From Sphingobium sp. Leaf26 (GTDB lineage Bacteria; Pseudomonadota; Alphaproteobacteria; Sphingomonadales; Sphingomonadaceae): a stretch of DNA of 64,000 bases. The notes under the pieces were generated by a model. That model did no database searches and was not told the origin of the DNA. It saw nothing but the letters and a program-made list of their open reading frames with translations. The position numbers were made by a program, and so were the translations under genes. Positions 62,085 to 64,000 of this stretch are shown piece by piece (the stretch's first letter is position 1; each line of letters begins with the position of its first letter). The DNA is taken from NCBI RefSeq assembly GCF_001421665.1, contig NZ_LMKV01000023.1:3879-67878 (forward strand), read 5' to 3'.

Positions 62085-63677
62085 ATGGCCAAGATTAACC
62101 GTATCCACACGATCCTGATGGCGGGCTGCGCCTGCGTGGGCCTGAGCGCCTGCGGCGCCGACGACATCGCTTCGCCGGGCGAAGGCACGATCGTCCTCCC
62201 GACGCCGACCCCCACGCCGACGCCTACTCCCACGCCGACCCCGACGCCCACCCCCACTGCGGTGACTCCGGCGGCCGACTGTCCCAGCATCGCCGGTTCG
62301 GCGCAGCTTACCAACGCCGGCACCATCACGGACGGCACCAATACCTGGCGCAACTGCGCCTTCCCGGCGCGCTTCACCAGCTCGACCGCCATTTCCAAGC
62401 AGGCCGGCGTGATCTACTCGATGCCCGGCCGCGTCGATGTCGGCACCGATCAGGGCGCGTCCAGCACCGGCAACAATGTCACGCTGACGATCGATCCGGG
62501 CGTCACCATCTTCGCCGGCACCGGCAACACCTTCCTGGCCGTCAACCGTGGCAACCGCATCAACGCGGTCGGCACCGCCAGCCAGCCGATCATCTTCACC
62601 AGCCGTGAAAACGTGCTGGGCACCAACACCGACCAGTCGTCGGGCCAGTGGGGCGGCGTCGTGCTGCTCGGCCGCGCCAAGATCACCGACTGCCTCGCCC
62701 CGGCCGCTGCTGCCGGCACCACCGCCTGCGAACGCGATACCGAAGGCGCCAGCGGCGCGCTCTATGGTGGCGAAAACGACGCCGACAATTCGGGCCGCAT
62801 GTCCTATGTCCAGATCCGCTATTCGGGCTTCGTCCTGTCGGGTTCGAGCGAATTGCAGGGCCTGACCCCGTCGGGCGTCGGCACCGGCACGCAGCTTGAC
62901 CATATCCAGGTCCATAACAGCTCGGACGACGGCATCGAAATCTTCGGCGGCTCGGTCCACCCGCGCTATCTGGTCCTGACCGGCAACGAAGACGATAATC
63001 TCGACAGCGACATCGGCTATCGCGGCACCGTCCAGTTCCTGCTGAGCATCCAGCGCGCGAACAACGACATCGGCGACAGCTTCCTGGAAACCGACTCGAA
63101 CGGCGGCACCGCATCGAACAACGGCGAAGACGCCCTGCCCCGCCAGTATCTGAAGGTCGCCAACTTCACCGCGATCAACCGTTCGACCACCGGCTCGAAC
63201 GGCTCGGCCATGCTGCTGCGCGGTGGCGCCGACCTGACGCTCGCCAACGGCATCATCGTCAGCCCGACCCAGAGCTGCCTGCGCATCGACAGCAGCACCA
63301 CCGTCCGCGACGCCGACGCGGCGCTCCAGGACGCTGGCAAGCCGAAATACATCTCGGTCGTGATGCAGTGCAGCAGCACCCCGTACAAGGGCAGCCGTGG
63401 CGTCGATGCCGCCACCGTCCAGTCGATCTTCGAAGCGGGTGCGAACAGCACCATCAGCTACACCCCGTCGCTGACCAGCCTGTTCATCAACGGCGCGACC
63501 GAAACCGCCCGCGCCGCCGCCGACCTCAAGGCGATCGACAGCAACTTCACCGCCACCACCTATGTCGGCGCGGTGAAGGACAGCAGCGACACCTGGTATG
63601 CCGGCTGGACCTGCAACTCGGCGACCGCCAGCTTCGGTTCGACCAGCGGCAACTGCACCGCCATCCCGACGACCTGA
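62085..63677 (+). CDS. Surface lipoprotein with Thr-Pro linker and beta-helix-like domain
   Basis: 530 residues. The signal peptide ends in a lipobox LSAC (20-23), so Cys23 is lipidated; Gly at +2 suggests outer-membrane sorting. A (Thr-Pro)n linker (about 40-58) is followed by a domain with parallel beta-helix character: VTLTIDPGVTIFAG, PIIFTSREN, LDHIQVHNSSDDGIEIFGG, RYLVLTGNEDDNLDSDIGY. No catalytic motif is recognised. It is 104 bp upstream of a TonB receptor, so it may be a surface binding partner for it, or a substrate of the neighbouring type II system. The PHO-box-like array lies upstream. Confidence 0.75.
   Translation: MAKINRIHTILMAGCACVGLSACGADDIASPGEGTIVLPTPTPTPTPTPTPTPTPTPTAVTPAADCPSIAGSAQLTNAGTITDGTNTWRNCAFPARFTSSTAISKQAGVIYSMPGRVDVGTDQGASSTGNNVTLTIDPGVTIFAGTGNTFLAVNRGNRINAVGTASQPIIFTSRENVLGTNTDQSSGQWGGVVLLGRAKITDCLAPAAAAGTTACERDTEGASGALYGGENDADNSGRMSYVQIRYSGFVLSGSSELQGLTPSGVGTGTQLDHIQVHNSSDDGIEIFGGSVHPRYLVLTGNEDDNLDSDIGYRGTVQFLLSIQRANNDIGDSFLETDSNGGTASNNGEDALPRQYLKVANFTAINRSTTGSNGSAMLLRGGADLTLANGIIVSPTQSCLRIDSSTTVRDADAALQDAGKPKYISVVMQCSSTPYKGSRGVDAATVQSIFEAGANSTISYTPSLTSLFINGATETARAAADLKAIDSNFTATTYVGAVKDSSDTWYAGWTCNSATASFGSTSGNCTAIPTT
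62199..62261 (+). repeat. Thr-Pro codon repeats in the lipoprotein gene
   Basis: About ten alternating ACx-CCx codons encode a proline-rich spacer between the lipid anchor and the globular domain. The codons vary, so replication slippage has probably been partly erased. Confidence 0.8.
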
Positions 63678-63781
63678 TCGGCGCCTGACCTCAACAGGGG
63701 CGGGGGAGCGTGACGTGCGCTTCCCCGCCTTCTTTTGCCCGAATTCCTTTGCTCCGAATTTTCCCAAGGGGGACGAATAGC

Positions 63782-64000
63782 ATGTCGAAGCCGCTCAGCC
63801 TGGCGCGCCTGCTCCTGATTTCCACTGCGCTGGTCACGCCGATGGCGATGGCGCAGACCAATCCGACCCAAGCCGGTGACGCCGGCATGTCGACCACGCC
63901 CAGCGCCGCCGATGAGGCCGCCGCAGCGGAAGGCAATGTCGACGTGTCGATCCCCGGCGCGGACATCGTCGTCACCGGCCGCCGCACCGCCAACATCTCG
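63782..64000 (+). CDS. TonB-dependent receptor 3, N-terminal part
   Basis: Starts at ATG 63782 and runs off the window (73 residues visible). Signal peptide MSKPLSLARLLLISTALVTP ending AMAQ, then a linker and the TonB box DIVVTGRRTANIS. This is the sphingomonad receptor type. It is paired with the upstream lipoprotein and probably under the same phosphate-linked control. Confidence 0.85.
   Translation, partial: MSKPLSLARLLLISTALVTPMAMAQTNPTQAGDAGMSTTPSAADEAAAAEGNVDVSIPGADIVVTGRRTANIS

Noticed and set aside
1..64000. tRNA, rRNA, integrase, transposase or att site
   Set aside because: None recognised on reading either strand, although border relics suggest past rearrangement.

Overview
The window looks like chromosomal DNA of a sphingomonad (Sphingobium/Sphingomonas type). 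It is GC-rich and carries TonB-dependent receptors with VVTA/VVTG-type TonB boxes beside catabolic operons, a complete general secretion (type II) operon, and the short dispersed repeats typical of that group. Genus is inference; there is no rRNA or marker gene.

Layout. 1-1.2 kb: C-terminal end of an RTX-type repeat protein. 1.2-3.77 kb: a decayed zone with an N-truncated arylsulfatase, a formylglycine-generating-enzyme gene broken by two in-frame stops, and smaller relics. 3.77-46.9 kb: a large catabolic island. Its first operon (13.0 down to 3.77 kb, minus strand) encodes a flavin monooxygenase, an Asp/Glu-racemase-like protein, an HMG-CoA-lyase-like enzyme, a CaiB-type CoA-transferase, LeuC/LeuD-like hydratase subunits, a ThDP enzyme, an isochorismatase-fold protein and an alpha/beta hydrolase, divergent from an IclR regulator. 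Then come an isocitrate-lyase/PEP-mutase-family lyase, a histidinol-dehydrogenase-like enzyme, two SDRs, an M24 protein, an aldehyde dehydrogenase, two TonB receptors, two MFS carriers, three more alpha/beta hydrolases, a Mo-hydroxylase system (2Fe-2S subunit, dihaem cytochrome c, large subunit), a flavin dehydrogenase, an alcohol dehydrogenase, a second IclR/monooxygenase pair, an N-carbamoylsarcosine-amidase/maleamate-amidase-like enzyme, hydantoinase-type HyuA/HyuB, a methyltransferase and an unrecognised protein. 46.96-47.3 kb: an aldo/keto reductase relic. 47.3-59.6 kb: gspC-D-E-F-G-H-I-J-K-L-M-N-O on the minus strand. 59.7-64 kb: a 2OG-Fe(II) oxygenase, a CYTH-CHAD protein, a surface lipoprotein and the start of a third TonB receptor.

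How it fits together. The island reads as uptake (TonB receptors, MFS), hydroxylation (Mo-hydroxylase, two flavin monooxygenases), ring or amide opening (HyuA/HyuB, isochorismatase-fold amidases, hydrolases) and C-C cleavage to central metabolites (LeuCD-like hydratase, CoA-transferase, HMG-CoA-lyase-like lyase, PEP-mutase-family lyase). An N-heterocyclic substrate is the best inference; it is not identified. A 17-bp palindrome TGTTC-N7-GAACA, perfect twice and recognisable at about nine more places, lies in front of most of the island's transcription units and points to one IclR-controlled regulon.

A second, independent theme is phosphate. The gsp operon promoter and the CYTH-CHAD/lipoprotein intergenic region each contain PHO-box-like repeats with exact 11-bp periodicity. 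Other points to follow up are hydrolase-family proteins that lack their canonical nucleophiles and duplicated leader sequences in the gspI and gspJ pseudopilins. All calls are from reading the sequence; no database search was run.
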